Notes: generated from the sequence alone by a model not told the origin. A stretch of 64,000 nt of DNA from Micromonospora sp. Llam0 (GCF_003751085.1 NZ_RJJY01000001.1:620001-684000); one strand, 5' to 3'; shown: positions 33,566 through 43,354, numbered from the stretch's first letter. Translations and numbers: made by a program.

Positions 33566-33802
33566 GCGGTGGTCCTTTCGGTACGGCACGTCGGACGGCG
33601 GGCCCCGCGCCCCGGCCGGGGCCGGCGCGCGGACGGGCCGGCGATGTCCGGACGGGGGTCCGGCGGTGGACGGCGTCGTCGTGGCCCCGGGGGGACAGTA
33701 GGGGCCGATCGGAATGGTGGCACAGCCGCGCCGCCCCGCGTGGCTCGGACACGACCCGGAAAAGCGAGGGTTTGTATGCCGGCGGGGTTACCGTGGGACT
33801 CT
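33566..33802. promoter_or_regulatory. Divergent YbjN-operon/ftsK intergenic region
   Basis: This 237-bp region is GC-rich with no credible ORF. TACCGT (33789-33794) ends 8 nt before the ftsK ATG 33803 and would give a near-leaderless transcript. On the minus strand TACTGT (33700-33695) is a candidate -10 for the YbjN operon, without a convincing -35. An in-frame ATG at 33776, preceded by GAGGG, is an alternative ftsK start. Confidence 0.4.
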
Positions 33803-36310
33803 ATGGCCGGCCGAACCTCCCAGGCGAGTCGGCGGCGCGGCGGGTCGACCAGCCGCGCCGCCGCGGCCGGCCGTGCCCGGACCCCGGCCCGCAAGCGCCC
33901 GACGGCCCGTCGGCGGCCGGCCCGCAACTCGCCGGCAGTCCTGGTCGGTCGCGCCGTCGGCGCCACCTGGATGGGGCTGGCGCACGGCGTCGGTTGGGCG
34001 GTGCGTACCGCCGGTCGCCGGGCGGCCACCGCGCGGGAGTTGAGCCCGGAGCACCGGCGCGACGGTGCCGGGCTGTTCGTGCTCGGCCTGGCCATTCTCA
34101 CCTCGATGGCGATCTGGTTCGGCGCGGCCGGTCCGTTCGGGGTCCGCGTCGCGGACATGATGCGGCTGTTCGTCGGCGCGATCGCGGTCGCCGTGCCGTT
34201 GCTGCTGCTGATCGGCGCGGTCCGGCTGATGCGTGACCCACCGGAGGAGCCGGAACCCCGGGGCCGCGGGCTGGTCGGCTGGTCGGCGATGCTGGTCGCC
34301 ACGGCGGGGCTGCTGCACATCGGCCAACGTCCCGACGACGATCTGCAACGTGACTACGCCGGCGGGCTGATCGGACTCGGCGTCGGTACGGCACTGGAGC
34401 ACACGGTCAGCTACTGGGTCGGTGTGCCGCTGCTGATCCTGCTGCTGATCTTCGGTCTGCTGGTGGTCACCGCCACCCCGATCAACCGGATCCCGGAGCG
34501 GCTCGGCCTGCTCGCCGGGGTGGTGACCGGGCGGGACCCGGAGCCCGACCCGGTGCCGGCCGGTGCCGACACTGGGGACGACGAGACCGCCGGCGAGGAG
34601 CGGGCCCGCCGCCGACCGCCGCGCCGCCGGCAGGCCAGCCGGACGGCCGACGCCCTGCCGGAACCGTCGGCCGGCGCCGATGGTGCCCCGGCCGAGCCGC
34701 TCGATCTGCAGGAGACGATGGAGCTGCCGCGCCGGCCGGCGGCGAAGGTGCCGACCACCCGCAACCCGCCGGAGCCGCCGGAGCATTCCCCGACCCCGAC
34801 CCGCGCCGAGCAGTTGGCGATCACCGGGTTGTCCGGGGACTACCGCCTGCCGCCGGCCAAGCTGCTGCGGACCGGGCCGCCGGCGAAGACCCGCAGCAAG
34901 GCCAACGACGAGGTGATCGCCGCGCTGCAGGGGGTGTTCGAGCAGTTCGACGTCGACGCGGCGGTCACCGGGTTCACCCGCGGCCCGACGGTGACCCGCT
35001 ACGAGGTGGAGCTCGGCCACGGGGTCAAGGTCGAGCGGATCACCCAGCTCTCCCGCAACATCGCGTACGCGGTGAAGTCACCGGACGTGCGGATCCTCAG
35101 CCCGATCCCGGGCAAGAGCGCGGTCGGCGTGGAGATCCCGAACACCGACCGGGAGGACGTGTCGCTCGGCGACGTGCTGCGCTCCCGCGCCGCCGGTGCC
35201 GACCACCACCCGATGCTGGTGGCGCTCGGCAAGGACATCGAGGGCGGCTTCGTGGTGGCCAACCTCGCGAAGATGCCGCACATCCTGATCGCCGGGGCGA
35301 CCGGCGCCGGCAAGTCGTCCTGCCTGAACTCGCTGCTCATCTCGATCCTCAGCCGGGCCACCCCGGACGAGGTACGGCTGCTGCTGATCGACCCCAAGCG
35401 GGTCGAGATGACCGGGTACGAAGGCATCCCGCACCTGGTCACCCCGATCGTGACCAACCCCAAGAAGGCGGCCGAGTCGCTGGAGTGGGTGGTGCGCGAG
35501 ATGGACATGCGCTACGACGACCTGGCCGCGAACGGTGTCCGGCACATCGACGACTACAACCGCAAGGTACGGGCCGGGGAGATCACCGCTCCGCCCGGCA
35601 GCGAGCGGGAGATCCGGCCGTACCCGTACCTGCTGGTGATCGTGGACGAGCTGGCCGACCTGATGATGGTCGCCCCCCGGGACGTGGAGGACTCGGTCGT
35701 ACGGATCACCCAGCTCGCCCGGGCCGCCGGCATCCACCTGGTGCTGGCCACCCAGCGGCCGTCGGTGGACGTGGTGACCGGCCTGATCAAGGCGAACGTG
35801 CCGTCCCGGCTGGCCTTCGCCACGTCGTCGCTGTCCGATTCGCGGGTCATCCTGGATCAGCCGGGCGCCGAGAAGCTGATCGGCCGGGGCGACGGCCTGT
35901 TCCTGCCGATGGGTGCGTCGAAACCGCTGCGCATCCAGGGCGCCTGGGTCAGTGAGAAGGAGATCGACGAGATCGTCGCCTTCTGCAAGAAACAGCGCGA
36001 GCCGGAGTTCCGCCCCGACGTGCTCACCACCGCCCAGGAGAACAAGAAGAAGATCGACGAGGACGTCGGCGACGACCTCGACCTGCTGGTCCAGGCGATC
36101 GAGCTGGTGGTGACCTCGCAGTTCGGGTCGACCTCGATGCTGCAGCGCAAACTGCGGGTCGGGTTCGCCAAGGCGGGCCGGTTGATGGATCTGATGGAGA
36201 CCCGGGGCATTGTCGGGCCGTCCGAGGGTTCCAAGGCCCGCGACGTTCTGGTCAAGCCGGACGAGCTGGAGGAGGCGCTGGCGAGTCTGCGGGCCGTCGA
36301 GGCGAGCTGA
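33803..36310 (+). CDS. ftsK: DNA translocase FtsK
   Basis: An 835-residue FtsK/SpoIIIE translocase that pumps chromosomal DNA through the division septum. A very basic N-terminus (about 60 residues) precedes four membrane segments between residues 90 and 230. An acidic/Pro linker follows, then the motor: Walker [22 protein letters not shown], Walker [13 protein letters not shown], and [16 protein letters not shown]. The C-terminal winged helix that reads KOPS-like sites includes [19 protein letters not shown] 33803 is chosen from -10 spacing; ATG 33776 is possible. FtsK next to pgsA/clgR/pspA matches mycobacterial order. Confidence 0.93.
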   Translation: MAGRTSQASRRRGGSTSRAAAAGRARTPARKRPTARRRPARNSPAVLVGRAVGATWMGLAHGVGWAVRTAGRRAATARELSPEHRRDGAGLFVLGLAILTSMAIWFGAAGPFGVRVADMMRLFVGAIAVAVPLLLLIGAVRLMRDPPEEPEPRGRGLVGWSAMLVATAGLLHIGQRPDDDLQRDYAGGLIGLGVGTALEHTVSYWVGVPLLILLLIFGLLVVTATPINRIPERLGLLAGVVTGRDPEPDPVPAGADTGDDETAGEERARRRPPRRRQASRTADALPEPSAGADGAPAEPLDLQETMELPRRPAAKVPTTRNPPEPPEHSPTPTRAEQLAITGLSGDYRLPPAKLLRTGPPAKTRSKANDEVIAALQGVFEQFDVDAAVTGFTRGPTVTRYEVELGHGVKVERITQLSRNIAYAVKSPDVRILSPIPGKSAVGVEIPNTDREDVSLGDVLRSRAAGADHHPMLVALGKDIEGGFVVANLAKMPHILIAGATGAGKSSCLNSLLISILSRATPDEVRLLLIDPKRVEMTGYEGIPHLVTPIVTNPKKAAESLEWVVREMDMRYDDLAANGVRHIDDYNRKVRAGEITAPPGSEREIRPYPYLLVIVDELADLMMVAPRDVEDSVVRITQLARAAGIHLVLATQRPSVDVVTGLIKANVPSRLAFATSSLSDSRVILDQPGAEKLIGRGDGLFLPMGASKPLRIQGAWVSEKEIDEIVAFCKKQREPEFRPDVLTTAQENKKKIDEDVGDDLDLLVQAIELVVTSQFGSTSMLQRKLRVGFAKAGRLMDLMETRGIVGPSEGSKARDVLVKPDELEEALASLRAVEAS

Positions 36311-36387
36311 CCGCACTGGCCCGGTCGGGCTGACCGATCGGATCGTTCCGCGCCGCGCCGCCGGGCCGCTGCCCGCCGGTGGCCCGG

Positions 36388-36399
36388 TACCCTCGTCAG
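36388..36399 (+). promoter_or_regulatory. Leaderless -10 of rimO
   Basis: TACCCT (36388-36393) ends 6 nt before GTG 36400; no Shine-Dalgarno sequence and no convincing -35. Confidence 0.4.
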
Positions 36400-37923
36400 G
36401 TGTCTGCTTTTCCCCCGCCTTCTGCCCCACCGCCCGGCCGGCGCGTCGCCCTGCTCACCCTGGGGTGCGCCCGCAACGAGGTCGACTCGGAGGAGTTGGC
36501 CGCTCGGCTGGACGCCGACGGCTGGCAGGTGACCACCGACGCCGACGGCGCCGACGTGGTGCTCGTCAACACCTGCGGCTTCGTCGAGAAGGCCAAGCAG
36601 GACTCGGTGCAGACGCTGCTCGACGCCGCCGACGGCGGGGCCAAGGTGGTGGCCGCCGGCTGCATGGCCGAACGGTACGGCCGGGAGCTCGCCGAGCACC
36701 TGCCGGAGGCGCAGGCCGTCCTCGGGTTCGACGACTATCCGGACATCTCCGGCCGGCTGCGGGCGGTGCTGGCCGGCGAGCAGTTGCCCGCGCACGCGCC
36801 GCGGGACCGCCGCACGATGCTGCCGCTGACCCCGGTGTCCCGGCAGCGCTCCGGTGTCGTCGTGCCCGGTCACGCGACGGTCGACGAGCACACCCCCGCG
36901 CACCTTCGCCCGGTCCTGCGGCGTCGGCTGGCCAGCGGCCCGGTGGCGTCGCTGAAACTGGCCAGCGGCTGTGACCGTCGGTGCGCATTCTGCGCCATTC
37001 CGGCGTTCCGGGGGGCGTTCGTCTCCCGCGGTCCCGAGGAACTGCTGGCCGAGGCCGAGTGGCTGGCCGGCACCGGCGTTCGGGAACTGGTACTGGTGAG
37101 CGAGAACTCGACCTCGTACGGCAAGGATCTGGGCGATCCGCGACTGCTGGAGAAGCTGCTGCCCCAGTTGGCCGCCGTCGACGGCATCGTCCGGGTCCGG
37201 GTCAGCTACCTGCAGCCGGCGGAGACCCGTCCGGGCCTGATCGAGACGATCGCCACCACGGCCGGCGTGGCACCGTACTTCGACCTGTCCTTCCAACACG
37301 CCAGCGAGCCGGTACTGCGCCGGATGCGGCGCTTCGGCTCCACCGGGCGGTTCCTCGACCTGCTGGCCTCGGCCCGGTCACTGGCGCCGCAGGCCGGCGC
37401 GCGGAGCAACTTCATCGTCGGGTTCCCCGGCGAGACCCGGTCGGACGTCGACGAACTGGTCCGTTTCCTGTCCGCGGCCCGGTTGGACGCGATCGGGGTG
37501 TTCGACTACAGCGACGAGGACGGTACCGAGGCCGCCGGACTGCCCGAAAAGGTGCGGGCCGCCACGGTGAAGCGGCGCTACGACCGGATCTGCGCGTTGG
37601 CCGACGAGTTGTGCGCGCAGCGGGCCGAGGAACGCGTCGGCACGACGGTGGAGGTGCTGGTCGACAGCGTCGACGACGGGCTGGTGGAGGGCCGGGCCGC
37701 GCACCAGGCACCTGAGGTGGACGGTTCGACGACCCTGGTGGCTGGCGCTGCCGCCGCCACCGGTGCCGGAGCCGGAGCCGGTGTCGAGCTCGCCATGCTG
37801 CGCCCCGGCGACCTGGTCCGGGCGACGGTGACCGGGACCGAAGGGGTCGACCTGGTGGCGGTGCCGAGTGACGTGCTCTCGTCCGGTACGGCCGACCGGC
37901 CGCTGTCCGCCGCGGTCGGGTGA
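36400..37923 (+). CDS. rimO: Ribosomal protein S12 methylthiotransferase RimO
   Basis: A 507-residue radical-SAM enzyme that adds a methylthio group to an aspartate of ribosomal protein S12. The N-terminal UPF0004 domain has [25 protein letters not shown] and [10 protein letters not shown], with three cysteines for the auxiliary cluster. The radical-SAM motif [13 protein letters not shown] carries the CxxxCxxC cysteines. A TRAM domain ends the protein and contains an Ala/Gly-rich insertion (TGAGAGAG) not typical of the family. GTG 36400 is preferred because homologues begin MSAFPPP-like and a -10 sits 6 nt upstream. pgsA starts 5 nt after its stop. Confidence 0.93.
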   Translation: MSAFPPPSAPPPGRRVALLTLGCARNEVDSEELAARLDADGWQVTTDADGADVVLVNTCGFVEKAKQDSVQTLLDAADGGAKVVAAGCMAERYGRELAEHLPEAQAVLGFDDYPDISGRLRAVLAGEQLPAHAPRDRRTMLPLTPVSRQRSGVVVPGHATVDEHTPAHLRPVLRRRLASGPVASLKLASGCDRRCAFCAIPAFRGAFVSRGPEELLAEAEWLAGTGVRELVLVSENSTSYGKDLGDPRLLEKLLPQLAAVDGIVRVRVSYLQPAETRPGLIETIATTAGVAPYFDLSFQHASEPVLRRMRRFGSTGRFLDLLASARSLAPQAGARSNFIVGFPGETRSDVDELVRFLSAARLDAIGVFDYSDEDGTEAAGLPEKVRAATVKRRYDRICALADELCAQRAEERVGTTVEVLVDSVDDGLVEGRAAHQAPEVDGSTTLVAGAAAATGAGAGAGVELAMLRPGDLVRATVTGTEGVDLVAVPSDVLSSGTADRPLSAAVG

Positions 37924-37927
37924 GCAG

Positions 37928-38530
37928 ATGACCGAGCCGGGCGCCTCCGCCGGTCCGCGTACCGCCGTCGCCGCGGTGCCGGTGGTCAACGCGGCCAACG
38001 CGCTCACCGGGCTACGCATGGTGCTGGTGCCGGTCTTCGTGGTGTTCGTGGTTCTCTCCGGGATGACCCATCCGGGCTGGCGGGTCGCCGCCTGCCTGAC
38101 GTTCGTCGTCGCGTCGGCGACCGACCTGATCGACGGCTGGATCGCCCGCCGGTACGCCTTGGTGACGTCGTTCGGCAAGGTCGCGGACCCGATCGCCGAC
38201 AAGGCGCTGACCGGCACCGCGCTGGTCCTGCTGTCCTGGTACGACCTGGTGCCCTGGTGGGTGACCGGGCTGATCCTGGTGCGTGAGTGGGGGGTCACGC
38301 TGATCCGGTTCTGGGTGCTGCGTCACGGGGTGATCGCGGCGAGCCGGGGCGGCAAGGCGAAGACGGCGCTGCAGATCACGGCGATCGTCTGGTACCTGCT
38401 GCCGCTGCCGTCGGTGCTCGCCGCGGTCGCTCCGTGGATCATGGCGGCCGCGCTGCTGGTCACCGTGGCGACCGGGCTGGACTACCTGGTCCGTGCGCTG
38501 CGGCTGCGCCGTACCGGGCCGGATCGGTGA
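37928..38530 (+). CDS. pgsA: CDP-diacylglycerol-glycerol-3-phosphate 3-phosphatidyltransferase
   Basis: A 200-residue CDP-alcohol phosphatidyltransferase with about five membrane helices. The signature DLIDGWIARR followed by FGKVADPIADK gives the DG-x2-AR-x8-G-x3-D-x3-D pattern with all aspartates. It should make phosphatidylglycerol phosphate at the membrane, though related actinobacterial enzymes can use inositol phosphate. ATG 37928 lies 5 nt after the rimO stop. Its position before clgR and pspA mirrors pgsA3-clgR of M. tuberculosis. Confidence 0.9.
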   Translation: MTEPGASAGPRTAVAAVPVVNAANALTGLRMVLVPVFVVFVVLSGMTHPGWRVAACLTFVVASATDLIDGWIARRYALVTSFGKVADPIADKALTGTALVLLSWYDLVPWWVTGLILVREWGVTLIRFWVLRHGVIAASRGGKAKTALQITAIVWYLLPLPSVLAAVAPWIMAAALLVTVATGLDYLVRALRLRRTGPDR

Positions 38531-39111
38531 CGCCGGCCGGGTCGGACCGAACTTCTCCGGCCGGCCTGCCAGCGGGCGGGCGGCTGCCGCCGCCGGACGG
38601 CGGCGATCTCGGCATGGGGCGGTCGGCCAGCGGCAGCCCGGCGGCGGCGGTCGTGCACGCCCTGGCTGAGCGGGGTGAGACGCTGGCGGTCGTCGAGTCG
38701 CTCACTGGTGGGCTGCTGGCGTCCGCCCTGGTCGAAGTCGCCGGGGCGAGCCTGGTCTTCCGCGGTGGGCTGGTCGTGTACGCCACCGACCTGAAGCGCA
38801 CGCTGGCCGGGGTGCCGGAGCGGTTGCTCGCCGACCGCGGACCGGTCGACCCGGATGTCGCGGTCGCCATGGCCCGGGGTGCCCGGGTCCGGTGCGCCGC
38901 CGACTGGACGCTGGCCACCACCGGGGTGGCCGGCCCACAGCCGCAGGGCGGCAAGCCGGTCGGCCGGGTCTACGTCGCCCTGGCCGGTCCGGCTGGCGTA
39001 CATCAGGTCCGGCGGTTGGACCTCGGTGGCGGTCGAGACGCGGTACGCAGGTCGAGCGTGACTGCTGCCTTGCGACTGCTGACGACGCAACTACATGCCA
39101 CGCGGCCCTGA
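38527..39111 (+). CDS. CinA family protein (nicotinamide-nucleotide amidase domain)
   Basis: A 194-residue protein if read from GTG 38527, which overlaps the pgsA stop (GTGA), or 165 residues from ATG 38614. The conserved part starts after 38614: LAVVESLTGGLLASALVEVAG, GGLVVYATDLK, and the TTGVAGP and GKPVGRVYVAL motifs of the CinA C-terminal (PncC) domain. This domain deamidates nicotinamide mononucleotide to recycle pyridine nucleotides. The extra N-terminal residues are Pro/Gly-rich and may not be translated. It is in the middle of the pgsA-cinA-clgR run. Confidence 0.88.
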   Translation: MTPAGSDRTSPAGLPAGGRLPPPDGGDLGMGRSASGSPAAAVVHALAERGETLAVVESLTGGLLASALVEVAGASLVFRGGLVVYATDLKRTLAGVPERLLADRGPVDPDVAVAMARGARVRCAADWTLATTGVAGPQPQGGKPVGRVYVALAGPAGVHQVRRLDLGGGRDAVRRSSVTAALRLLTTQLHATRP

Positions 39112-39277
39112 GCGGGGGACACCCGGGACGCTGAGCGGATATAACTGACATCTGACCCTGATCGCCCTGCCGGGCCCGATTCGTGCCCTCGGGTGGGGTG
39201 TCGATCGGGTGACGAACGGATAAGGTTACGGGAAGCCTCCGGCACTCGCCGGCCGGTCCCGGACAGGGGGAGGTGCG

Positions 39278-39790
39278 ATGGTCCTGCTACGCCGCGTCAT
39301 CGGTGACGCGCTGCGTGCCCGCCGGCAGGGTCAGCGCCGGACTCTGCGCGAGGTTTCCACCGCCGCCAACGTCAGCCTCGGCTACCTCTCCGAGATCGAG
39401 CGCGGCCAGAAGGAAGCCTCGAGTGAGCTGCTCGCTGCGATCTGCGACGCGCTGGGCGCTCAGTTGTCCGAGGTGCTACGTGACGTGAGTCACACCGTCG
39501 CTGTCGCCGAGCAGCGGCAGGGCCTGCTGGTTCCGTTCCCCGAACAGTCCCCGACGTCGCCCGAGCGGTCCCTGAAGGAGCGGCCGAGCCGCAGCGAGGT
39601 TCTGCGCTCCGCGTCGGACGGCGCCGTCGGTACGGCCGAGCGGAGCGACGCCGCCGTGCACCAGGTCGCCACCGAGGGCGGGGTGACCGTCTCGGTCCGT
39701 AGCGACTCGCCGCTCAAGGCGACGTTGCGGGCCTCCCGGCGGGTGCCGAACACCGGCGGTCGGGACCGTGACGTCGTCTGCGCCGCCTGA
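39278..39790 (+). CDS. clgR: XRE family regulator ClgR
   Basis: A 170-residue HTH protein with the Cro/CI domain at residues 20-80 ([20 protein letters not shown], then [19 protein letters not shown]) and a disordered C-terminal half. It ends Val-Val-Cys-Ala-Ala, a hydrophobic-Ala-Ala tail like that by which ClgR is recognised for ClpP proteolysis in Streptomyces. ClgR activates clp protease genes and, in mycobacteria, the psp genes. A strong GGGGAGG precedes ATG 39278. The 166-bp upstream region contains TATAAC (39140-39145) and TAAGGT (39221-39226) as candidate -10 elements. pspA follows after 232 bp. Confidence 0.9.
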   Translation: MVLLRRVIGDALRARRQGQRRTLREVSTAANVSLGYLSEIERGQKEASSELLAAICDALGAQLSEVLRDVSHTVAVAEQRQGLLVPFPEQSPTSPERSLKERPSRSEVLRSASDGAVGTAERSDAAVHQVATEGGVTVSVRSDSPLKATLRASRRVPNTGGRDRDVVCAA

Positions 39791-39859
39791 GTCACCACGG
39801 ATCGGGCTGCCGCGGGCGGCCGGGTCCAGGGCTCGCCACCGCTGGATCCGGGACACTAA

Positions 39860-39884
39860 GGTTGACCCTCAACCGGCGTACCCT
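39860..39884 (+). promoter_or_regulatory. Inverted repeat and possible -10 in the clgR-pspA gap
   Basis: GGTTGA-CCC-TCAACC (39860-39874) is a perfect 6-bp inverted repeat, followed 4 nt later by TACCCT (39879-39884). It is the only dyad I found in the 232-bp gap and could be the control site for a separate pspA transcript. The rest of the gap is unremarkable GC-rich sequence. Confidence 0.4.
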
Positions 39885-40022
39885 GCCGGATCCCACCGAC
39901 GCCGGCTGACCCGGTGGCGACGGCCTGGGACGATGGTAGGGGCGCCGGAGCACCGTACCGCCCGGGTCGGGTCGCCGTGACCGCCTGACCGTTCGCGCCG
40001 ATAGTGAGGGGATACCGCAGAG

Positions 40023-40904
40023 ATGGCGAACCCGTTCGTCAAGGGTTGGCGCTACCTGATGGCGCTGTTCGGCGCCAAGATAGATGAGCACGCCGACCCC
40101 AAGGTGCAGATCCAGCAGGCGATCGAGGACGCCCAGCGCCAGCACCAGGCACTGGTTCAGCAGGCCGCTGCGGTGATCGGCAACCAGCGACAACTGGAGA
40201 TGAAGCTGTCCCGGCAGATGAGCGAGGTCGAGCGGCTGCAGGGGATGGCCCGGCAGGCGCTGGTGCTGGCCGACAAGGCCCGCGCCGAGGGCGACGAGGC
40301 GGAGGCGAACAAGTACGAGCAGACCGCCCAGACTCTTGCCACCCAGCTGGTCTCCGGCGAGCAGTCGATGGAGGACCTCAAGGCCCTGCACGACCAGTCG
40401 TTGGCCGCCGCTGCCCAGGCCCGTCAGGCGGTGGAGAACAACCAGATGATCCTGCAGCAGAAGCTGGCCGAGCGGACCAAGCTGCTGAGCCAGCTCGAGC
40501 AGGCCAAGATGCAGGAGACCGTGGCGTCGTCGCTGGAGTCGATGTCGGCGCTCGCCGCGCCGAAGAACACGCCGTCGCTCGACGAGGTGCGGGACAAGAT
40601 CGAGCAGCGCTACGCCACCGCGATGGGCCGGGCCGAGCTGGCCGGCAACTCCGTCGAGGGGCGGATGCTCGAGGTGCAGAAGTCCACCCTCGACATGGCC
40701 GGTTCGTCGCGGCTGGATCAGATCCGGGCCAGCATGGCGGGAGAGAAACTCGCCGGGGCACAGCCGGGGCCGGCGGTCGAGCAGACCCCGGCCGGCGCGG
40801 ACAGCATGGCCGGCGCGGACAACGCCAGTGTCGCCCGCCTCGACCAGCTCCGTGCCTCGATGGCGAAGGACAAGAACACCGGTGACGCCTCCGCCGCCGG
40901 CTGA
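40023..40904 (+). CDS. pspA: Phage shock protein A (PspA/IM30 family)
   Basis: A 293-residue ESCRT-III-like envelope-stress protein. The amphipathic membrane-binding N-terminus [20 protein letters not shown] is followed by a long coiled coil (residues 25-190, rich in Gln, Glu and Ala) and helices up to about 235. The C-terminal tail carries two similar segments, [15 protein letters not shown] and [14 protein letters not shown]. PspA assembles on stressed membranes to limit leakage. It is encoded after clgR and before a membrane protein resembling the mycobacterial PspM locus, so the ClgR-PspA-PspM arrangement is preserved. Some relatives are called the 35-kDa antigen. Confidence 0.93.
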   Translation: MANPFVKGWRYLMALFGAKIDEHADPKVQIQQAIEDAQRQHQALVQQAAAVIGNQRQLEMKLSRQMSEVERLQGMARQALVLADKARAEGDEAEANKYEQTAQTLATQLVSGEQSMEDLKALHDQSLAAAAQARQAVENNQMILQQKLAERTKLLSQLEQAKMQETVASSLESMSALAAPKNTPSLDEVRDKIEQRYATAMGRAELAGNSVEGRMLEVQKSTLDMAGSSRLDQIRASMAGEKLAGAQPGPAVEQTPAGADSMAGADNASVARLDQLRASMAKDKNTGDASAAG

Positions 40905-40939
40905 CCATCGGGCTGGCCGAGGGGCGGGAAGGAGCAGCG

Positions 40940-41725
40940 GTGGTGGATCCACGGACTCGCTACTTCCGCAGGCTGCGTCGCCTGCGTCGGGGCGCCCGCC
41001 GGTGGACCGTGCTTGCTGGCGGCTTCGGTGGCGCGGCGGCGGTCCTGCTGCCGTACGCGGGGGTCAGCCCGGTCGACGCGGTGTGGGCGGCGGCGGCCGG
41101 CGCCAGCACGGCGTTGGCCTTCTGGCGCTGGTCCGATCTGCGGGCGCTGACCGCGCAACCGCCGCCCCCCGCGCCGGATCCGGCCATCGCCGCCGAGCAG
41201 GCCCGGCTCAAGCTGGTCGCCACCGTCGAGCGGATTCCGCTCGGCCGGGCCGCCGTCGGCGAGGTACGCCGACAGCAGGCGCTGCTGGCGTTGCGCGGAA
41301 CGGCGGCGGCGGACGTCTGGACCCGGCTGGACCGGGCCGCGCGGACCCTCGCCGGGCTGGTGCCGCGGTTGACCGGGCCGGGCGAGTCGGCCCAGCTCGA
41401 AGCCGCGGTGGCCGAGCAGTCACTGCGTGACCTGGCGTACCGGGTGGCCAGCGTGGAGAAGGCGGTACGGCTGGCTCCGGCCGACGCCGGGCTGGCCAAC
41501 TCGCACCGGGTGCTCGTCGAGCAGCTGGAAGCCGGCACCGTCGCCTACGAAGGTCTGGTCGCGGCGGCCGCCAACTACGTCGCCGAGGACGGTCGGGCGG
41601 TCGGGCAGCATCCGTCGGTGAGCCGGCTCACCGAGGCCGGTGACCTGCTGCGGGGGGTCGCCGCCGGGCTGGCGGAGCTGCGGCAGCCACCGGACCCGGC
41701 TGGCACGTCGGGCACCAGTAGGTGA
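40940..41725 (+). CDS. Membrane protein downstream of pspA (PspM-like)
   Basis: A 261-residue protein with a basic N-terminus (RRLRRLRRGARR), two closely spaced membrane helices (residues 22-42 and 47-63) and a long soluble helical C-terminal part. AAGGAG precedes GTG 40940; GTG 40943 is equally placed. The arrangement of two N-terminal helices plus cytosolic helices directly after pspA corresponds to Rv2743c (PspM) of M. tuberculosis, which anchors PspA at the membrane. Assignment rests on position and topology rather than on a recognised motif. Its last 98 bp overlap the convergent nei gene. Confidence 0.7.
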   Translation: MVDPRTRYFRRLRRLRRGARRWTVLAGGFGGAAAVLLPYAGVSPVDAVWAAAAGASTALAFWRWSDLRALTAQPPPPAPDPAIAAEQARLKLVATVERIPLGRAAVGEVRRQQALLALRGTAAADVWTRLDRAARTLAGLVPRLTGPGESAQLEAAVAEQSLRDLAYRVASVEKAVRLAPADAGLANSHRVLVEQLEAGTVAYEGLVAAAANYVAEDGRAVGQHPSVSRLTEAGDLLRGVAAGLAELRQPPDPAGTSGTSR

Positions 41726-42473
41726 CCCGCCCCGCCGCCGGCTCGACCCGACGCACTGCCGTACCGCAGCGGCGGCACGGCCGCCGCCAGCGGCCGTACA
41801 CGTAGCTGGCCTCCCCGGGCAGGCCGGTGATGCTGCGGCTGGCCCGCCCCCGGTTGGCGACCAGCAGCCGGCGTGCCAGCTCGACGACGGCGGCCAGGTC
41901 CGGCACCTCGCGGACCGGTGTACCGGGCGCGACACCACGCAGGAACAGCAACTCGCAGGCGTAGACGTTGCCGATTCCGGCGAGATTGCGCTGGTCGAGC
42001 AGCGCCTCGATGACGGGTGTCTCGGGCCGGGCGGCGAGCCGGCGGACCGCTTCGGCCGGGTCCCAGTCGGCACCGAGCAGATCCGGCCCCAGCCCGGCGG
42101 TGAGTTCCGGCTCCCGCTCCGTCGTCACCAGGGCCAGCTCGTGCAGGTGGTAGCCGACGGCGACGGACTCACCGGTGCGCAGCACCACGCGGATCTGGTG
42201 TGCCGGCCGGGCCGTCCAGCGTTGACCGAGCCGGTAGGTCCGCCAACTGCCGTCCATCCGCAGGTGCGAGTGCAGGGTGTACCGCCGGTCGTCCGGTGCC
42301 GCGAGCCGCAGCAGCAGGTGCTTGCCACGGCTGACGCAGTCCAGCACGGTCCGGCCGGACAGGTCGGTGGTCGCGAGCCGGGGGATCCGGAAGTCGCTGC
42401 CGGTGAGCCGCCGGCCAGCCAGCACCTCCCGCAGCCGGTGGGCGGTGTTCCAGACGGTGTCGCCTTCAGGCAC
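41628..42473 (-). CDS. nei: Fpg/Nei family DNA glycosylase (endonuclease VIII)
   Basis: A 281-residue formamidopyrimidine/endonuclease VIII glycosylase-lyase that removes oxidised pyrimidines. The catalytic N-terminus MPEGDTVW supplies Pro2 and Glu3, and the RGKHLLL Lys lies near residue 52. The helix-two-turn-helix NLAGIGNVYACELLF is intact. The zinc finger is CRRCG followed by YWCPTC (four Cys). The start is GTG 42473, because Pro2 must follow the initiator; the frame is open upstream but in another gene's shadow. The sequence is closer to the actinobacterial Nei2 branch than to Fpg. About 20 residues beyond the zinc finger run into the convergent PspM-like gene. Confidence 0.92.
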   Translation of the reverse strand: MPEGDTVWNTAHRLREVLAGRRLTGSDFRIPRLATTDLSGRTVLDCVSRGKHLLLRLAAPDDRRYTLHSHLRMDGSWRTYRLGQRWTARPAHQIRVVLRTGESVAVGYHLHELALVTTEREPELTAGLGPDLLGADWDPAEAVRRLAARPETPVIEALLDQRNLAGIGNVYACELLFLRGVAPGTPVREVPDLAAVVELARRLLVANRGRASRSITGLPGEASYVYGRWRRPCRRCGTAVRRVEPAAGRVTYWCPTCQPGPVAAAAPPARRRPPAAGHRPR

Positions 42474-42517
42474 GACGACAATCCTGCCGCAGGTCGCGAC
42501 CGAACGGGCCCGAGTAG

Positions 42518-42557
42518 CCGACTGCCTGGGCCGCAGACATCCGGCCCAGGCAGTCGG
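42518..42557 (-). terminator. Terminator after the DUF4142 gene
   Basis: A perfect 15-bp inverted repeat, CCGACTGCCTGGGCC (42518-42532) with its complement at 42543-42557 and a 10-nt loop, lies 15 nt past the DUF4142 stop and before the nei start. It should separate the two minus-strand genes transcriptionally. Confidence 0.75.
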
Positions 42558-42571
42558 GGTGACGATAACGG

Positions 42572-43303
42572 TCAGTACCGTCGTCGGAACACGGCGAAGG
42601 TGGCGGCAGTGCCGAGCGCCAGCGCGCCGATCAGCACCACCCAAATCGCCGTCGAGTTGACACCGTTGTTGAGCTCCGCATTGGCCTGGACCGCAGCGAA
42701 GAGGCTGTCGTCGGCCGGTGCCGGCACAGCCACCGGGGGAAGCTCGCCGTAGCGCACCAGACCGGTGCTTTCCAACAGCGACATGTGGGTCTGGACGAAG
42801 CCGTTGGCGTCCTGTGCGAGCTGCCGGACAACGTCGTTGCGGGTGCTCGCCCGGACCGCACCGATGACCGGGAAGATGTTGCCGTGGGCGGCGCGGAGCC
42901 GCTCGACGAAGATCCGGTCGAACCGGGCGCCCTCCGAGGTCTTCATCTCGTTGACCCAGCCCTGCTGGGTGGGGGTCGGGTCGGTGGGCAGCTCCACACC
43001 CAGCTTGTTCGCCGCCTCGACCACCAGCAGGTCGAGCTCGACGTGCTGTTCGGCGATCGCGGCGCCGACCTCGCGGACCCGTTGCGTGCTGCCCTTCTCC
43101 GCCGCCAGCTGACCGGCGGGAATCTCCCACAGCCCGGCGAGCCGGACCCCGTTGAGCAGCTGGATGTCGGTGGCGGCGAGCTGGGTCGCCCCGGAGGGCT
43201 GGGCGAGCGCGACGCCGGGCAGTGCGAGCAGCCCGGCGACGAGACCCACCAGGACCACTGTCAGCCGGCGTGGGGTGTGTGCCGCAGATCGTGCCCGGGC
43301 CAT
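42572..43303 (-). CDS. DUF4142 family secreted, membrane-anchored protein
   Basis: A 243-residue protein. A signal peptide (RRLTVVLVGLVAGLLALPG, cleavage near ALA-QP at about residue 35) precedes a ferritin-like helical DUF4142 domain containing EKGSTQRVREVGAAIAEQH and HVELDLLVVEAANKLG. A C-terminal transmembrane helix (about 218-238) ends with RRRY, like a tail anchor. GGAGG lies 10 nt before the ATG at 43303. The function of DUF4142 proteins is unknown. It lies between lhr and nei, which are neighbours in M. tuberculosis, but has its own promoter and terminator. Confidence 0.85.
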   Translation of the reverse strand: MARARSAAHTPRRLTVVLVGLVAGLLALPGVALAQPSGATQLAATDIQLLNGVRLAGLWEIPAGQLAAEKGSTQRVREVGAAIAEQHVELDLLVVEAANKLGVELPTDPTPTQQGWVNEMKTSEGARFDRIFVERLRAAHGNIFPVIGAVRASTRNDVVRQLAQDANGFVQTHMSLLESTGLVRYGELPPVAVPAPADDSLFAAVQANAELNNGVNSTAIWVVLIGALALGTAATFAVFRRRY

Positions 43304-43354
43304 AGTGTCTCAACCTCCGAGTGGGGTCGACAGAGCGGTTGATGATCGATCAGA

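Noticed and set aside
33161..33802. Longer ftsK reading frame starting inside the YbjN gene
   Set aside because: No FtsK-like sequence before the basic segment at 33803; the extension is a shadow of the divergent gene. ATG 33776 remains a minor alternative.
42474..43313. N-terminal extension of the nei gene to 561 residues
   Set aside because: Nei needs Pro as residue 2 and Glu as residue 3, which fits only the GTG at 42473; the rest overlaps the DUF4142 gene in another frame.
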